From the NCBI GenBank assembly GCA_017577715.1, contig PKRC01000002.1:170154-234153 (forward strand): 64,000 nt of DNA, read 5' to 3'. Each line of letters begins with the position of its first letter. The first letter of the stretch is position 1. The DNA comes from Clostridia bacterium (lineage in GTDB: Bacteria > Bacillota > Clostridia > Caldicoprobacterales > Caldicoprobacteraceae). The notes under the pieces are model-generated. The model made no database searches, was not told where the DNA came from, and saw only the letters and a list, made by a program, of their open reading frames with translations. The translations under genes and the position numbers were made by a program. Of this stretch, positions 42,894 through 53,800 are shown in pieces.

Positions 42894-44963
42894 ATGATCA
42901 AAGGGAAAAGGCCGTTTTTCGTTATACTCCTAATTTTGTTCATTAGTCTTTCACTTGGATACCATAGCAACGTATATGCCTATTATGCTCCTTCTTATAA
43001 CTATTCTTATTGGAGAGATAGCGTTGCAGCGCCAGAGGCATATGAGGCAACACAGATTATAGATGGCAAATCTCTGGGAGTTGGTTCTCTAAAGGAACCA
43101 AGCGATATTTATGTTTTAAATAACGAAAGCGTATATATCCTGGATTCGGGGAACAATCGCATCATCGTTACCGATACAGATTTTAATTTGATAAGGATAA
43201 TTGACTCTTTTGATAATAACGGGCGAATTGACCATTTTTCAAATCCTCAAGGCATTTTTGTCACAGAAAGTCATCATATATATGTGGCTGATACCGACAA
43301 CAAGAGAGTGGTGCACCTGGATGATAAGCTCAAAGCGGTGACCATTATCGATTCACCTGAATCAGAGCTCTTGCCGCAAAATTTTGAATTTAAACCGGCT
43401 AAAATTGTTGTGGACAAAGCGGGTAGAATTTACGTCATGGCCATAGGAGTGTTTGATGGCTTTATGGAATTCAGTCCCGATGGGGTCTTTACCACTTTCA
43501 TTGGAGCTAATAGGGTAAAGGTGGACCCAATCGAATACTTGTGGAAGCTTTTGTCCACAAGGGAACAGCGAAGCCAAATGGTTCAGTTTGTACCTACCGA
43601 ATTTACAAATTTGGACATCGATGAGGATGGATTTATATATGCAGTCAGCGCTGATAACACTGATGAAGATGTAAAGAGATTGAATGCTCAGGGAATAGAC
43701 ATCTTACGTAGAGATGGGTATGTACCTCCACGGGGGGATATTCGTTATACTTCGGAGGAGGGGCCATCGAGGCTAATCGATATTGACGTTACCGATAGCG
43801 AAATTTATTCTGTACTGGATGCCAAAAGAGGGCGTATATTTACCTACAATGGTGATGGTTATTTGCTCTACATATTTGGTAGGCTTGGAAATAGGCTAGG
43901 GGAATTTGATACTCCTGTGGCAATAGAACGTATAGGGGATAACTTTTTAGTACTTGATAAAACGTTAGGTGAGATAACTGTATTCGAACCTACGGAATAC
44001 GGTAGGGTCGTCAACGAGGCTATTAGGAGCTATTATCAAGGGGATGAAGAAAGAGCTGCTGAGATGTTTGCTAAAGCGGTTAATCTAAATGCCAATTTTG
44101 AGTATGCTTATGGGGGAATAGGTAAGGCTTATTTGAGAAAGGGAGATTACGAGAAGGCGGTAGAATATTTTAAGGAAAGCATGGACCGTAAGAATTATTC
44201 AAAAGCATATATTCTCTATCGCCGAGAGACATTGAGGGAATACTTCCCCTTGTTAATGACGATATTATGCATTCTGATATTGTGCACTCCTCTTATTAGA
44301 AAATATATATGGCGCCATATCAAAGAGCTCTCGTTGTTTAGGAGGGAGGAATTGAGGTATCCTTTGCGGTTAACGGTCCATCCGTATGACGAGTATTGGG
44401 AATTGAAATACAGGAGGGATAAAAGGGTTAATCTCATTATATCGTTTGTAATATTGGCGTTGCTATGCATCACCAGAATTTTACAGGTGCAGTATAACGG
44501 TTTCCTTGTAAATTATAATAATCCAAGGGATTTTAATAGCATTTTAGAGATTGTATATGTGGTGTTACCCGTATTATTCTGGTGTATAGCTAATTGGTCA
44601 TTGACAACGTTGATGGATGGAGAAGGAAAGTTTTCAGAAATATTTATATCAACCTGTTTCGCGTTAACTCCGCTAATATTAATAGGCATCCCGTGGGTTT
44701 TGTTAAGCAATTATATATCGGCCGAAGAGGTCACTTTTTACAATTTCTTCCAAAGCTTTGCAGCATTATGGTGCTTATATTTGCTGTTTGTTGGCAATAT
44801 GACGGTACATCAGTTTACGCCATCTAAAACAGTGGGAACTATGGCTTTGACTGTGGGGACGATAGGATTTTTGGCCTTCCTCTGCCTCTTGTTCTTTAAT
44901 CTGATACAGCAACTTTTATCATTTGCAGTTACCGTAGTCAGAGAGATTCTGCTACGTTTCTGA
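42894..44963 (+). CDS. NHL-repeat, TPR and YIP1-type membrane protein
   Basis: 689 residues, ATG 42894 behind GAAGGGAGC. Residues 1-29 are a signal peptide. Residues about 60-370 form a beta-propeller of NHL repeats (LKEPSDIYVLNNESVYILDS, IYVADTDNKRVVHLDD). Residues about 385-440 are two TPR units (YYQGDEERAAEMFAKAVNLN, AYLRKGDYEKAVEYFKESM). A membrane segment near 455-475 is followed by a YIP1-like domain with about five segments to the C-terminus. The propeller and TPR would lie outside and the rest in the membrane. It sits between ABC genes of the xylan operon. Function is unknown; it may be a scaffold or sensor of the uptake complex. Confidence 0.75.
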   Translation: MIKGKRPFFVILLILFISLSLGYHSNVYAYYAPSYNYSYWRDSVAAPEAYEATQIIDGKSLGVGSLKEPSDIYVLNNESVYILDSGNNRIIVTDTDFNLIRIIDSFDNNGRIDHFSNPQGIFVTESHHIYVADTDNKRVVHLDDKLKAVTIIDSPESELLPQNFEFKPAKIVVDKAGRIYVMAIGVFDGFMEFSPDGVFTTFIGANRVKVDPIEYLWKLLSTREQRSQMVQFVPTEFTNLDIDEDGFIYAVSADNTDEDVKRLNAQGIDILRRDGYVPPRGDIRYTSEEGPSRLIDIDVTDSEIYSVLDAKRGRIFTYNGDGYLLYIFGRLGNRLGEFDTPVAIERIGDNFLVLDKTLGEITVFEPTEYGRVVNEAIRSYYQGDEERAAEMFAKAVNLNANFEYAYGGIGKAYLRKGDYEKAVEYFKESMDRKNYSKAYILYRRETLREYFPLLMTILCILILCTPLIRKYIWRHIKELSLFRREELRYPLRLTVHPYDEYWELKYRRDKRVNLIISFVILALLCITRILQVQYNGFLVNYNNPRDFNSILEIVYVVLPVLFWCIANWSLTTLMDGEGKFSEIFISTCFALTPLILIGIPWVLLSNYISAEEVTFYNFFQSFAALWCLYLLFVGNMTVHQFTPSKTVGTMALTVGTIGFLAFLCLLFFNLIQQLLSFAVTVVREILLRF

Positions 44964-44977
44964 AGGAGGACGGTAAG

Positions 44978-47518
44978 ATGAAGTTATCAAAACGGTTGTT
45001 TCTTTGTACGTTGTGTTTATTGATCTTTGTTACGGGTTGTTCCACTAGTACAACGACGGGTGACGACCTACAAGATATGCAGTTAGAGGGGGAACCAACC
45101 TTAACAGCTGCTTTTACCAATCCTCTCCTTCAAGATATGAAAGGGATAGCGGAAAATGATTATTTACAGTTGTATATAAATGATAAAACTGCAGAGATTG
45201 CAGTGCTTGATAAAAGGAACGGATATATTTGGCGCAGCAATCCGGCAGATAGAGATGGGGATCCTATTGCCAGTGGAGAGAAAAAGGATTTACTGTCTGC
45301 TCAGGTGAATTTGGAATTTTGTAATGAGTTTGGGCAATTTAATTATGCCAATTCCTATACCGATAGTATATCTTATGGGCAGGTAGCCTATACCTTGATA
45401 CCTGATGGAGTAAAGGTAATTTATAAATTTGGTACAGTAGAGAAGACTATAGAGGATTTGCCCAAAATGATAAGCAAGGAAAGGTTCGAAGAAAAGATTC
45501 TAAGTAAAATCGATAATAATACTTTGCTCCGCGCATTGAGAATTGCATATAGGGAAGACAAAGAAAATGGAGTGTACGTGAGAAACGACGGATTAGCCGG
45601 TTTACAGCTCAAGCGCGCGCTTGAAGCTTTTGAAATAGCAGGCTATACCGAAGAAGACCTGGCCTATGACCTTGCCGAGCATAATTTGGCTCAAACAAAA
45701 CCTGCTCCTCGATTGTTTTTCGTTACACTTGAATACAAGCTGGAAGGGGATAGCCTTGTTGTTAGAGTTCCGGTAGATGAAATACGATATCTCAAAGAAT
45801 ACCCTGTTCATCAGATAAGCATCCTAAATTTCTTTGGAGCTGGTGGACCCAATGAGGAAGGGGCGCTTTTTGTACCGGATGGGTCAGGGGCATTGATATA
45901 TTTTAATAACGGCAAATCAAAATATCCTCCCTATAGGCAGGAGATTTACGGCATGGATTTAACGGTGGATAATACGGAATTTTTAGTTAAAGCTGAAAAA
46001 GCGAGGATGCCCATTTTTGGGATAATCAAAAAAAACAGTGCATTATTGGGGATCATTGAGGAGGGCGCTTCAGTTGCTGCAGTCAATGCCGATGTGAGCG
46101 GCAGGGATAATAGCTATAATTACGTTTATCCAAGCTTTTATGTAATACACAAAGATGATGTTGTCTTGCAGGGTGAGGGGCAAAAGCGCTCGTTTCCCCG
46201 TTATCAAGAAGAACCTATGAAGACAGACTTCGTAGTGCGGTATGTGTTTTTAGACGACAAGGATGCCTCGTATGAGGAAATGGCTAAATATTATCAGCAA
46301 TACTTGATAAAGAATGGCATGCTCAAAGAGAACAGGACAGAAGCTTCAAATGATGATATTCCTTTTTATCTGCATTTGGTTGGAAGTATACCTACCCTCA
46401 AACATTTTGTGGGGGTGCCTTACAGGGCATTGGAGCCATTGACCACCTTTGAACAGGCAAAGACTATTTTATCCGAGTTGCAACAGGCGGGCGTGAACAA
46501 CATCAAGTTGAAATATAGCGGTTGGTTTAATGGGGGCGAACATCATAAGGTTCCAAAATCCATATCAGTTGATGGAGCTATAGGAGGTCTAAAGGGATTA
46601 AACGATTTTCTAGAGTATATCAAAGGGAAAAATATTTCATTTTATCCTGATGTTGCTTTGCTGAGGGTTTATAATACTTCAGGTTTCAATGAAACCAGGG
46701 AAGCAGCCAGAAGGCTAACGGCGTTACCCGCAGCTGTATACCCTATTGATTTGGCGTTAAATCGCCGTGACAGGGATCGTTCTCCTTCGTATGTATTGTC
46801 TCCACGATATGTAGGAAAGTATGTTGAAAAGATGTTATCTGGTATTGCAAGGTTAGACTTTGATGGGATATCTTTAAGAGATCTTGCTGACGAGTTGAAC
46901 AGCGATTATCGCAAAAATAATCAAATTGATAGGACAGAATCCGAGAAAATTTCTATTCAAGCTCTAGATGAAATCTATAAAAGCGGGTTGAACATCATGG
47001 TTAAGGGTGGCAATGCATATGCGTGGCGATATGCAACCGATATAACCGATTTATCTTTGGGGAATAGCAAGTATAAGATAGAAGATGAGGCAATTCCCTT
47101 TTATCAGATGGTCATCCGTGGGTTCATTGAATACACGGGTACGCCCTATAATTTGTCCACTTACACGAATTATCGTCATTATGTGTTGAAATGCCTGGAG
47201 TATGGTTCTAATGTGCATTTTGTATGGAGCTATGAGCCCAGCCATAAGGTAAAAGACACGGACTTCGATTATCTGTATTCTATTTATTATAAAGAATGGA
47301 TTGACTTGGCAACGGAAATTTATCAACAGGTAAACGAAGCATTAAAACGAGTAAATGGTCAGAAGATAATTTCTCATCAAAAGATAGAAGACGGGGTTTT
47401 TAAAACGGTATATGAAAATGGAATATACGTGATTGTGAATTACAATCGTACGCCTGTGACTGTTGAAGGCGTAAGGATTGAAGCGGAAGACTTTTATGTA
47501 GGTGGTGATGCCAAGTGA
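44978..47518 (+). CDS. DUF5696 lipoprotein, glycosidase-like fold suspected
   Basis: 846 residues, ATG 44978 behind GAAGGAGG. A lipoprotein signal has lipobox VTGC. The N-terminal part (about 45-330) is beta-rich with LQLYINDKTAEIAVLDKRNG and YIWRSNPADRDGD. The C-terminal half reads like a TIM barrel of glycosidases: TILSELQQAGVNNIKLKYSG, FLEYIKGKNISFYPDVALLR and RLDFDGISLRDLADEL. It matches what I know of DUF5696 proteins, which occur next to YIP1-type genes and sugar ABC genes in Paenibacillus and Clostridia. No activity has been shown to my knowledge. Its stop overlaps the next gene by four bases. Confidence 0.7.
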   Translation: MKLSKRLFLCTLCLLIFVTGCSTSTTTGDDLQDMQLEGEPTLTAAFTNPLLQDMKGIAENDYLQLYINDKTAEIAVLDKRNGYIWRSNPADRDGDPIASGEKKDLLSAQVNLEFCNEFGQFNYANSYTDSISYGQVAYTLIPDGVKVIYKFGTVEKTIEDLPKMISKERFEEKILSKIDNNTLLRALRIAYREDKENGVYVRNDGLAGLQLKRALEAFEIAGYTEEDLAYDLAEHNLAQTKPAPRLFFVTLEYKLEGDSLVVRVPVDEIRYLKEYPVHQISILNFFGAGGPNEEGALFVPDGSGALIYFNNGKSKYPPYRQEIYGMDLTVDNTEFLVKAEKARMPIFGIIKKNSALLGIIEEGASVAAVNADVSGRDNSYNYVYPSFYVIHKDDVVLQGEGQKRSFPRYQEEPMKTDFVVRYVFLDDKDASYEEMAKYYQQYLIKNGMLKENRTEASNDDIPFYLHLVGSIPTLKHFVGVPYRALEPLTTFEQAKTILSELQQAGVNNIKLKYSGWFNGGEHHKVPKSISVDGAIGGLKGLNDFLEYIKGKNISFYPDVALLRVYNTSGFNETREAARRLTALPAAVYPIDLALNRRDRDRSPSYVLSPRYVGKYVEKMLSGIARLDFDGISLRDLADELNSDYRKNNQIDRTESEKISIQALDEIYKSGLNIMVKGGNAYAWRYATDITDLSLGNSKYKIEDEAIPFYQMVIRGFIEYTGTPYNLSTYTNYRHYVLKCLEYGSNVHFVWSYEPSHKVKDTDFDYLYSIYYKEWIDLATEIYQQVNEALKRVNGQKIISHQKIEDGVFKTVYENGIYVIVNYNRTPVTVEGVRIEAEDFYVGGDAK

Positions 47519-48453
47519 AAAGCGATTTAAACGTGAGAGGCAATATAACTACGGTGAATATAAAAAGGAGACATAGGTCATATGAGAGGCAAAAAGCGGT
47601 GTGGGGATTTATTTACGTTTTGCCGTGGCTCATAGGCTTTATCTCGTTTTTTATAATACCCCTGGTTACCTCACTGCGCTATAGCTTGAGTAAAGTGGAG
47701 GTGAAAGAGGGAGGACTACACATTACATTTGTGGGGCTTAACAATTACATCGAAGCTTTTACGGTTCATACCAGTTTTAACCGCACATTGGTAGAATCAA
47801 TAACCGATATGATTGTAAATGTACCATTGATCGTGGTCTTTAGCTTATTTATAGCCGTGATCCTCAATCAAAAATTTAGGGGGAGGACTTTTGCAAGAGC
47901 GGTGTTTTTCCTTCCTGTAATTTTAGCCTCGGGGATTATCGCAAACCTTGAGAGCTCAAGTTTGATTGAAGCAGTTCAGGCCGAAAGAGAGGGATCTAGA
48001 TTTCTCAATATATTGACCAGTTTTGAGCTAGAACGGATGATGCTCGAAATGGGAGTTGATGATACGATTGTTTCCTATTTGACAGGGGCGGTGAATCGAA
48101 TATATGAAATAATCAGTCAATCGGGTGTGCAGATTTTAATTTTCCTGGCGGGCATCCAGTCAATACCGTCTTCGATGTATGAGGTTGCAATAATAGAAGG
48201 GTCTACTGGCTATGAGGCATTTTGGAAGATCACTTTTCCTTTGGTCAGCCCGCTTATCCTCGTCAATGTGATTTACACCATTATCGATCATTTTTCAAGC
48301 AACGCCATGACGGATTTAATTCGCGAAACCGCTTTGAGAAATTTCAACTTTGGTTTGAGTTCTGCGATGGCATGGGTCTATTTTGCAGCTATAAGCATTA
48401 TTTTGGTCGTTTGCTCTTATTTGATTTCCAAGAGAGTCTTTTATCAGGAATAA
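47515..48453 (+). CDS. Sugar ABC permease, pair 2 (first subunit)
   Basis: 312 residues. GTG 47515 overlaps the DUF5696 stop (GTGA) and has AGGTGGTGAT upstream. The membrane segments begin VWGFIYVLPWLIGFISFFII. A longer extracellular loop than usual is present (SSLIEAVQAEREGSRFLNIL, about residues 145-200). The EAA loop is YEVAIIEGSTGYEAFWKITF. It pairs with the next gene product. Such a second permease pair within one operon implies a second importer, or a receptor-linked complex with the NHL and DUF5696 proteins. Confidence 0.88.
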   Translation: MKSDLNVRGNITTVNIKRRHRSYERQKAVWGFIYVLPWLIGFISFFIIPLVTSLRYSLSKVEVKEGGLHITFVGLNNYIEAFTVHTSFNRTLVESITDMIVNVPLIVVFSLFIAVILNQKFRGRTFARAVFFLPVILASGIIANLESSSLIEAVQAEREGSRFLNILTSFELERMMLEMGVDDTIVSYLTGAVNRIYEIISQSGVQILIFLAGIQSIPSSMYEVAIIEGSTGYEAFWKITFPLVSPLILVNVIYTIIDHFSSNAMTDLIRETALRNFNFGLSSAMAWVYFAAISIILVVCSYLISKRVFYQE

Positions 48454-48489
48454 ATAGAAGGCAATTTGTCTCAAAAGGAGGTAAATACC

Positions 48490-49446
48490 TTGATAAGAGA
48501 GAGAATATCATGGTTTATAAAATCGGTGAGAAGATTGTTATGGCCTTTTGCGCGTTCAGTTTTGCTGATAGGCCTATCGTTTGTCATTTTGTACCCCATA
48601 GTTAAAAAGATTTCCTTGGCGGTAAGAGCTAAAACGGATCTATATTCGCCCATCGTTGTTTGGATCCCGCAGAATTTTAGCTTGGAAAATTTTCGATACG
48701 CAATTGAAATGATGGATTACTGGAAAACATTGATAAATACTACTCTGCTGTGCTTATTGACGACGGTTTTAACCCTTATTTCCTGCGGATTGGCCGGATA
48801 CGGATTTGCGAGGTTGAAATTTAAAGGGAGCAACTTGCTCTTTGCAGGCGTAATACTTACCATTCTCGTCCCGCCTACTACTATCTTTATCCCTGTCTAT
48901 TTGAATTTAAAGGATTTTACATTGATGGGATTAATCCCATTGATTGCTGGGAAATCGGTGAACTTGATGGACAGCTTTTGGCCATTCGTTCTTACCTCTA
49001 TTACTGGAAATTCTTTTAAAGGAGGGTTGTTCATTTTCATATTTAGACAGTTCTTTAGGGGGATTCCCCGTGAATTGGAAGAGGCCGCTTATGTAGATGG
49101 TGCTAGTGTTACAAAGACATTTACAAGTATTATGCTGCCCAATGCAATTCCTGCTATTATAACCGTTGCCCTTTTCTCGTTTGTGTGGCAGTGGAACGAT
49201 AGCTTTTATACCACAATGTATTTGCCGTCAGCTAAGGTTATGGCCACACAATTGGCGTCGTTGCCCTATAATTTGTCCATCAAATTGACCTCAATGCTAG
49301 GCGGGAGTGCCAAGGCAGATCCCTTTTATTTGAGCATGGTGCAGGATACAGGCATATTACTGGCGATGCTGCCTTTGATTATATTGTATATATTCACACA
49401 GCGTTACTTTGTGGAAAGCATTGAGAGAACAGGCATTGTAGGTTAG
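48490..49446 (+). CDS. Sugar ABC permease, pair 2 (second subunit)
   Basis: About 318 residues. TTG 48490 is chosen because AAAAGGAGG lies eight bases upstream; the frame is open 24 bases further 5'. Six membrane segments, the EAA loop EEAAYVDGASVTKTFTSIML and the C-terminal ESIERTGIVG are typical of the MalG class. It ends 28 bases before the GH10 gene. Confidence 0.88.
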   Translation: MIRERISWFIKSVRRLLWPFARSVLLIGLSFVILYPIVKKISLAVRAKTDLYSPIVVWIPQNFSLENFRYAIEMMDYWKTLINTTLLCLLTTVLTLISCGLAGYGFARLKFKGSNLLFAGVILTILVPPTTIFIPVYLNLKDFTLMGLIPLIAGKSVNLMDSFWPFVLTSITGNSFKGGLFIFIFRQFFRGIPRELEEAAYVDGASVTKTFTSIMLPNAIPAIITVALFSFVWQWNDSFYTTMYLPSAKVMATQLASLPYNLSIKLTSMLGGSAKADPFYLSMVQDTGILLAMLPLIILYIFTQRYFVESIERTGIVG

Positions 49447-49474
49447 TATTATAGACGATCAGGAGGGGACACGT

Positions 49475-50797
49475 ATGAACAATAAGGCATTAGAGAAAAA
49501 ATGGATTTTAATTGCAATCATAGGAGGTGTCTTTCTAATGGCAGCCTTTTTATTGACTTTTACGAAGGGATACAAAATTTTTAACGAGGATGAGGATCCA
49601 GTGGTTGGCAGTATACAGGAAGAAAATGTCAAACAGGAGGAAGGTGCTCAGGAATCCAACGAAGAAAGAGATAACGTTGATAATGCTACCAATAATCCAG
49701 TTGATAACGAGGGGGCGACTGATTTGCCGCAGGATAAGGAGGAGCCATCCATTGAAGAGGATATTCCTTCTTTGGCGGAGACTTTTAAAGATTATTTCCC
49801 AATTGGGGCAGCTATTGAACCAAGCTATACTACCGGGTTGATAGCCGAGCTGTATAAAAAACACGTGAATATGTTAGTAGCGGAAAATGCGATGAAGCCG
49901 GAGTCTCTCCAACCAAAAGAAGGCAATTTTAGGTGGGGCCCTGCTGATAGGATCGTGCAATTTGCCAAGGAGAACGGTATGGAACTCCGCTTCCATACGC
50001 TTGTCTGGCATAATCAGACACCCGACTGGTTTTTTAAAGATGAGGAAGGAAAACCAATGGTTGAGGAGACAGACCCAAAGAAGCGTGAAGAGAACAAAAA
50101 ACTTCTGTTGAAACGACTGGAAGAGCATATTCGTGCTGTGGTCTCGCGCTACAAGGATGATATTAAGTCATGGGATGTGGTCAATGAGGTAGTTGATCCA
50201 AGTGGGCCCAACGGCATGAGAAACAGTCCGTGGTATCAGATTACCGGGACCGAGTACATCGAGGTGGCGTTCCGCGTAGCACGGGAAGTGGGAGGACCCG
50301 ATATTAAGCTCTATATCAACGATTACGGTACCGATGACCCCGTCAAGCGCGATATCTTATATAAACTGGTGAAAGAGTTGCTCGAGAAAGGTGTGCCGAT
50401 AGATGGAGTGGGGCATCAGACGCATATTGATATTTACGGGCCGCCTATTGAACGAATCATCGAATCTATGAAAAAATTTGCTGAGCTGGGATTGGATAAT
50501 ATTATCACCGAGTTAGACATGAGCATTTATTCATGGAATAATCGAAGTGACTACGGTGAAAATATACCGGATTATATATTGACTTTGCAGGCTAAACGTT
50601 ATCAAGAATTGTTTGAGGCATTAAAGGAAAATAAAGATATCGTGAGCGCAGTGGTATTCTGGGGCATTTCGGATAAATACTCTTGGTTGAATGGTTTTCC
50701 TGTGCAGCGAACCAATGCTCCGCTGTTGTTTGATAGGAATTTCCATGCCAAGCCGGCTTTTTGGGCAATTGTCGATCCTTCTAGACTGGCACAGTGA
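49475..50797 (+). CDS. Membrane-anchored GH10 endo-1,4-beta-xylanase
   Basis: 440 residues, ATG 49475 behind CAGGAGGGG. An uncleaved N-terminal membrane segment (WILIAIIGGVFLMAAFLL, residues about 10-28) and an acidic linker to about residue 95 hold the enzyme at the cell surface. The GH10 barrel follows: MLVAENAMKPESLQP, RFHTLVWHNQTPDWFF, acid/base Glu238 in DVVNEVVDPSG, and nucleophile Glu346 in IITELDMSIYSW. It cuts xylan to short oligosaccharides close to the importer. It lies in the operon after permease pair 2. Confidence 0.93.
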   Translation: MNNKALEKKWILIAIIGGVFLMAAFLLTFTKGYKIFNEDEDPVVGSIQEENVKQEEGAQESNEERDNVDNATNNPVDNEGATDLPQDKEEPSIEEDIPSLAETFKDYFPIGAAIEPSYTTGLIAELYKKHVNMLVAENAMKPESLQPKEGNFRWGPADRIVQFAKENGMELRFHTLVWHNQTPDWFFKDEEGKPMVEETDPKKREENKKLLLKRLEEHIRAVVSRYKDDIKSWDVVNEVVDPSGPNGMRNSPWYQITGTEYIEVAFRVAREVGGPDIKLYINDYGTDDPVKRDILYKLVKELLEKGVPIDGVGHQTHIDIYGPPIERIIESMKKFAELGLDNIITELDMSIYSWNNRSDYGENIPDYILTLQAKRYQELFEALKENKDIVSAVVFWGISDKYSWLNGFPVQRTNAPLLFDRNFHAKPAFWAIVDPSRLAQ

Positions 50798-50855
50798 TCA
50801 ACTGGTTGGTGGCTGCACTCAAGGGGTGTAAAACCATAAAACTGAGAGGAGAGAA

Positions 50856-53800
50856 ATGATGAATATGTCTTCTCGAAGAGGTCTTTTAATTATAATAGGT
50901 ATGGTTGTTATTGTGACCGTTGCAGTATTAGCCGGTGTTTTGGTAAATAAATCAAGACCTGGAGCAACTATTGGGGATGTTGAGGAGGAAGAGGCAGTGG
51001 TAGCAGAAAAGGATTATGGGATGGCAAACAATCCTGTAATTTGGGCGGATTTTCCCGATCCCGATGTAATACGCGTCGGCAATGAATATTATATGGTCAG
51101 CACAACGATGCACATGATGCCAGGAACACCTATTATGAGGTCAACCGATCTGGTCAACTGGGAAATCATTGGATATACTTATGACCGTTTGGAAGAGAAC
51201 GACGCGCACAATCTGCGAAATGGCATGAATATATACGGGAAAGGCGCATGGGCGCCTTGTATAAGATACCATAACGGTAAATTTTACGTGTTATTTGCTG
51301 CGCTGGATACAGGCAAAACCTATCTTTTTAGCGCAGAGGATCCAAGAGGCCCATGGGAGAGGACGGAATTTCACGAGTATTTACATGACCCTTCGCTGCT
51401 ATTCGATGATGATGGAAAGGCGTATATAATATACGGCCGGACCAATATCATGATTAAAGAGCTTACGCCCGATTACAAGGCCATCAATCCGTCGGGACTG
51501 AATAAGGTCATTATAGCTTCCAATCAGGAAGGGATGGAGGGATCACACGCTTACAAGATCAATGGGAAATACTACATCACTACCATATGGTGGGAAAGCG
51601 GGAATATAAGGAGGCAATATGTTTACCGCGCCGATCAAATCGATGGGCCATATGAAGGACGCCTTGTGTTGAGCGATACCATGGGATACAAGAGGAATGG
51701 TGTGGCACAGGGAGGCCTGGTAGATACTCCGGACGGTAAGTGGTATGCCATGCTCTTTCAGGATCGCGATGCGGTGGGCCGTGTACCCGTGCTGGTGCCG
51801 GTAAGATGGGAAGACGGTTGGCCGGTTTATGGCGATGAACAGGGGAAAGTTCCCCTTCAGTTCAAAAAACCGGGCGATAGCTCTTTCGTTTCACAGCTGA
51901 TTGTAAGCGACGAATTTTATCAGGAAGATATTGTAGAAGTGAATGCCGCATCTCCTGTTATGGAAGAATCTTCCGAGACATCAAGCGTAGAACTCGTGGT
52001 TAATGGCAGCTTTAATGAGGGGACTTCCGGTTGGACAGGTAAAGATGGTGCAAAGCTGGAAGTCATGGTGGAAGATGGCAATAGCGTTGTCCATGTTTCT
52101 AATCGACAGGTGACGGGTGCCGGCATTGAGCAAAATTTCGGGTGGCGAATCGTTCCGGGTAAAAAGTATAAGGCATCCTTCCGCGTTAAATATACTGAGG
52201 GGCCAGAATCAAAAGAATTCATCCTTACTGCGCGAAAGGTAAAGGATGGAAAGACGACATTTCAAAATTTAGTTCGGGGAACTGTTAAAAGGGGACAATG
52301 GACGGAGATAACCGGTTCTTTCATCATTGAGGATACGCCGGATAAGTTATATCTATTTATTGAGACGCCGTGGGTGGAAAATCCGCACCCCATAAATGAC
52401 CTTATGGATTTTTATGTTGACGATGTGTCCATCAAAGAAAATCCGATAACCCAGGCTGAACTGAATGAAGCGCTACCAAACGGCTCTGTGCTCGGTCTGA
52501 CCTGGCAATGGAATCATAACCCCGATAATACCAAGTGGTCCCTTACGGAGAGGAAGGGTTATTTGCGTCTTTATACTTGTAACGTAGTCGAGGATATTCA
52601 GCAGGCAAGAAACGTCTTGACCCAACGGACGCTGGGGCCATATTGTTCGGGTTGGATTTTGATGGATGTAACCCATATGCTTGATGGGGATTATGCGGGG
52701 TTGGCTGCTTTTCAGCAGGAATACGGCTTTATCGGGGTGACCAGGGAAGGCGATGATTTTTATGTAGTAATGGTGGATAAAGGGGAGGAAAAAGCAAGGA
52801 CAAAGCTTTTGCAGCATCAAGTGTATTTGAAAATAGACTTTGATTTTACGGTAGATAAAGCTACCTTCTATTATAGCTATAACGGCAAGGATTGGAGCCA
52901 GCTGGGCGGCAAATTGGCCATGCGGTATACGATTCCTCATTTTATGGGATATCGATTTGCAATATTTAACTACGCTACAAAGCAGACGGGCGGTTATGTG
53001 GACGTGGACTTCTTTAGGTTTGCCGACAGACTGACGGGAAATACTACTTCTACGGAGTTAAAGGCTTATTTGGCAGAAGATACAATAGAGTTGAGCAGTG
53101 ACCTGGAAAAGGTATATGATTTTCGAATACTTGTGAATGAAGTGCCAGGCAACGAGAGCATGTATGGTATTCGTGCGTCTTTGAGCATTCCAAGTGAACT
53201 GGAAGTAATGAGCGTTGACGTAGTTGGAAGTAACTTGAAAGCCTCAAAAGTGGAGCTTAACCAAAAAGATGGTGAATACGACTTGAAAATATATAACCCA
53301 GACGGTTCACCTATAAGTTTTCTCAATTACGGGTTGGACAAAGAACTGTTAGTGGTAAAATTGAGGGTAAGACAAAAGATGTCAAAATCTTTTAGTAAGG
53401 AGGTTTCGATTAAATCTATGGAGATCCAAGGTTCAAATGGTAAAGCCATCAATTACGATGTCAGCAGCGCTGTACTGAAAGTAAACTTTACTGCTCCCAC
53501 AGCGGCTGTCGGTAAGGTTCCGCCAAATGGAAACCCTTTGATTTCGCATAAATTTGGGGCTGACCCGTGGGCATTGGTGTACAAAGATCGCGTTTATGTG
53601 TATATGACCAATGACATACTGGAATATGATGAAAAAGGAGATGTAAAGGATAACACCTATGGGAAGATCAACAAGATATCTGTGATTTCTTCTGACGATC
53701 TTATGAACTGGACGGATCACGGAGAAATCCATGTAGCAGGTCCTCAAGGAGCGGCGAAATGGGCCAGTCAATCATGGGCACCTGCGGTGGCTCATAAAGT

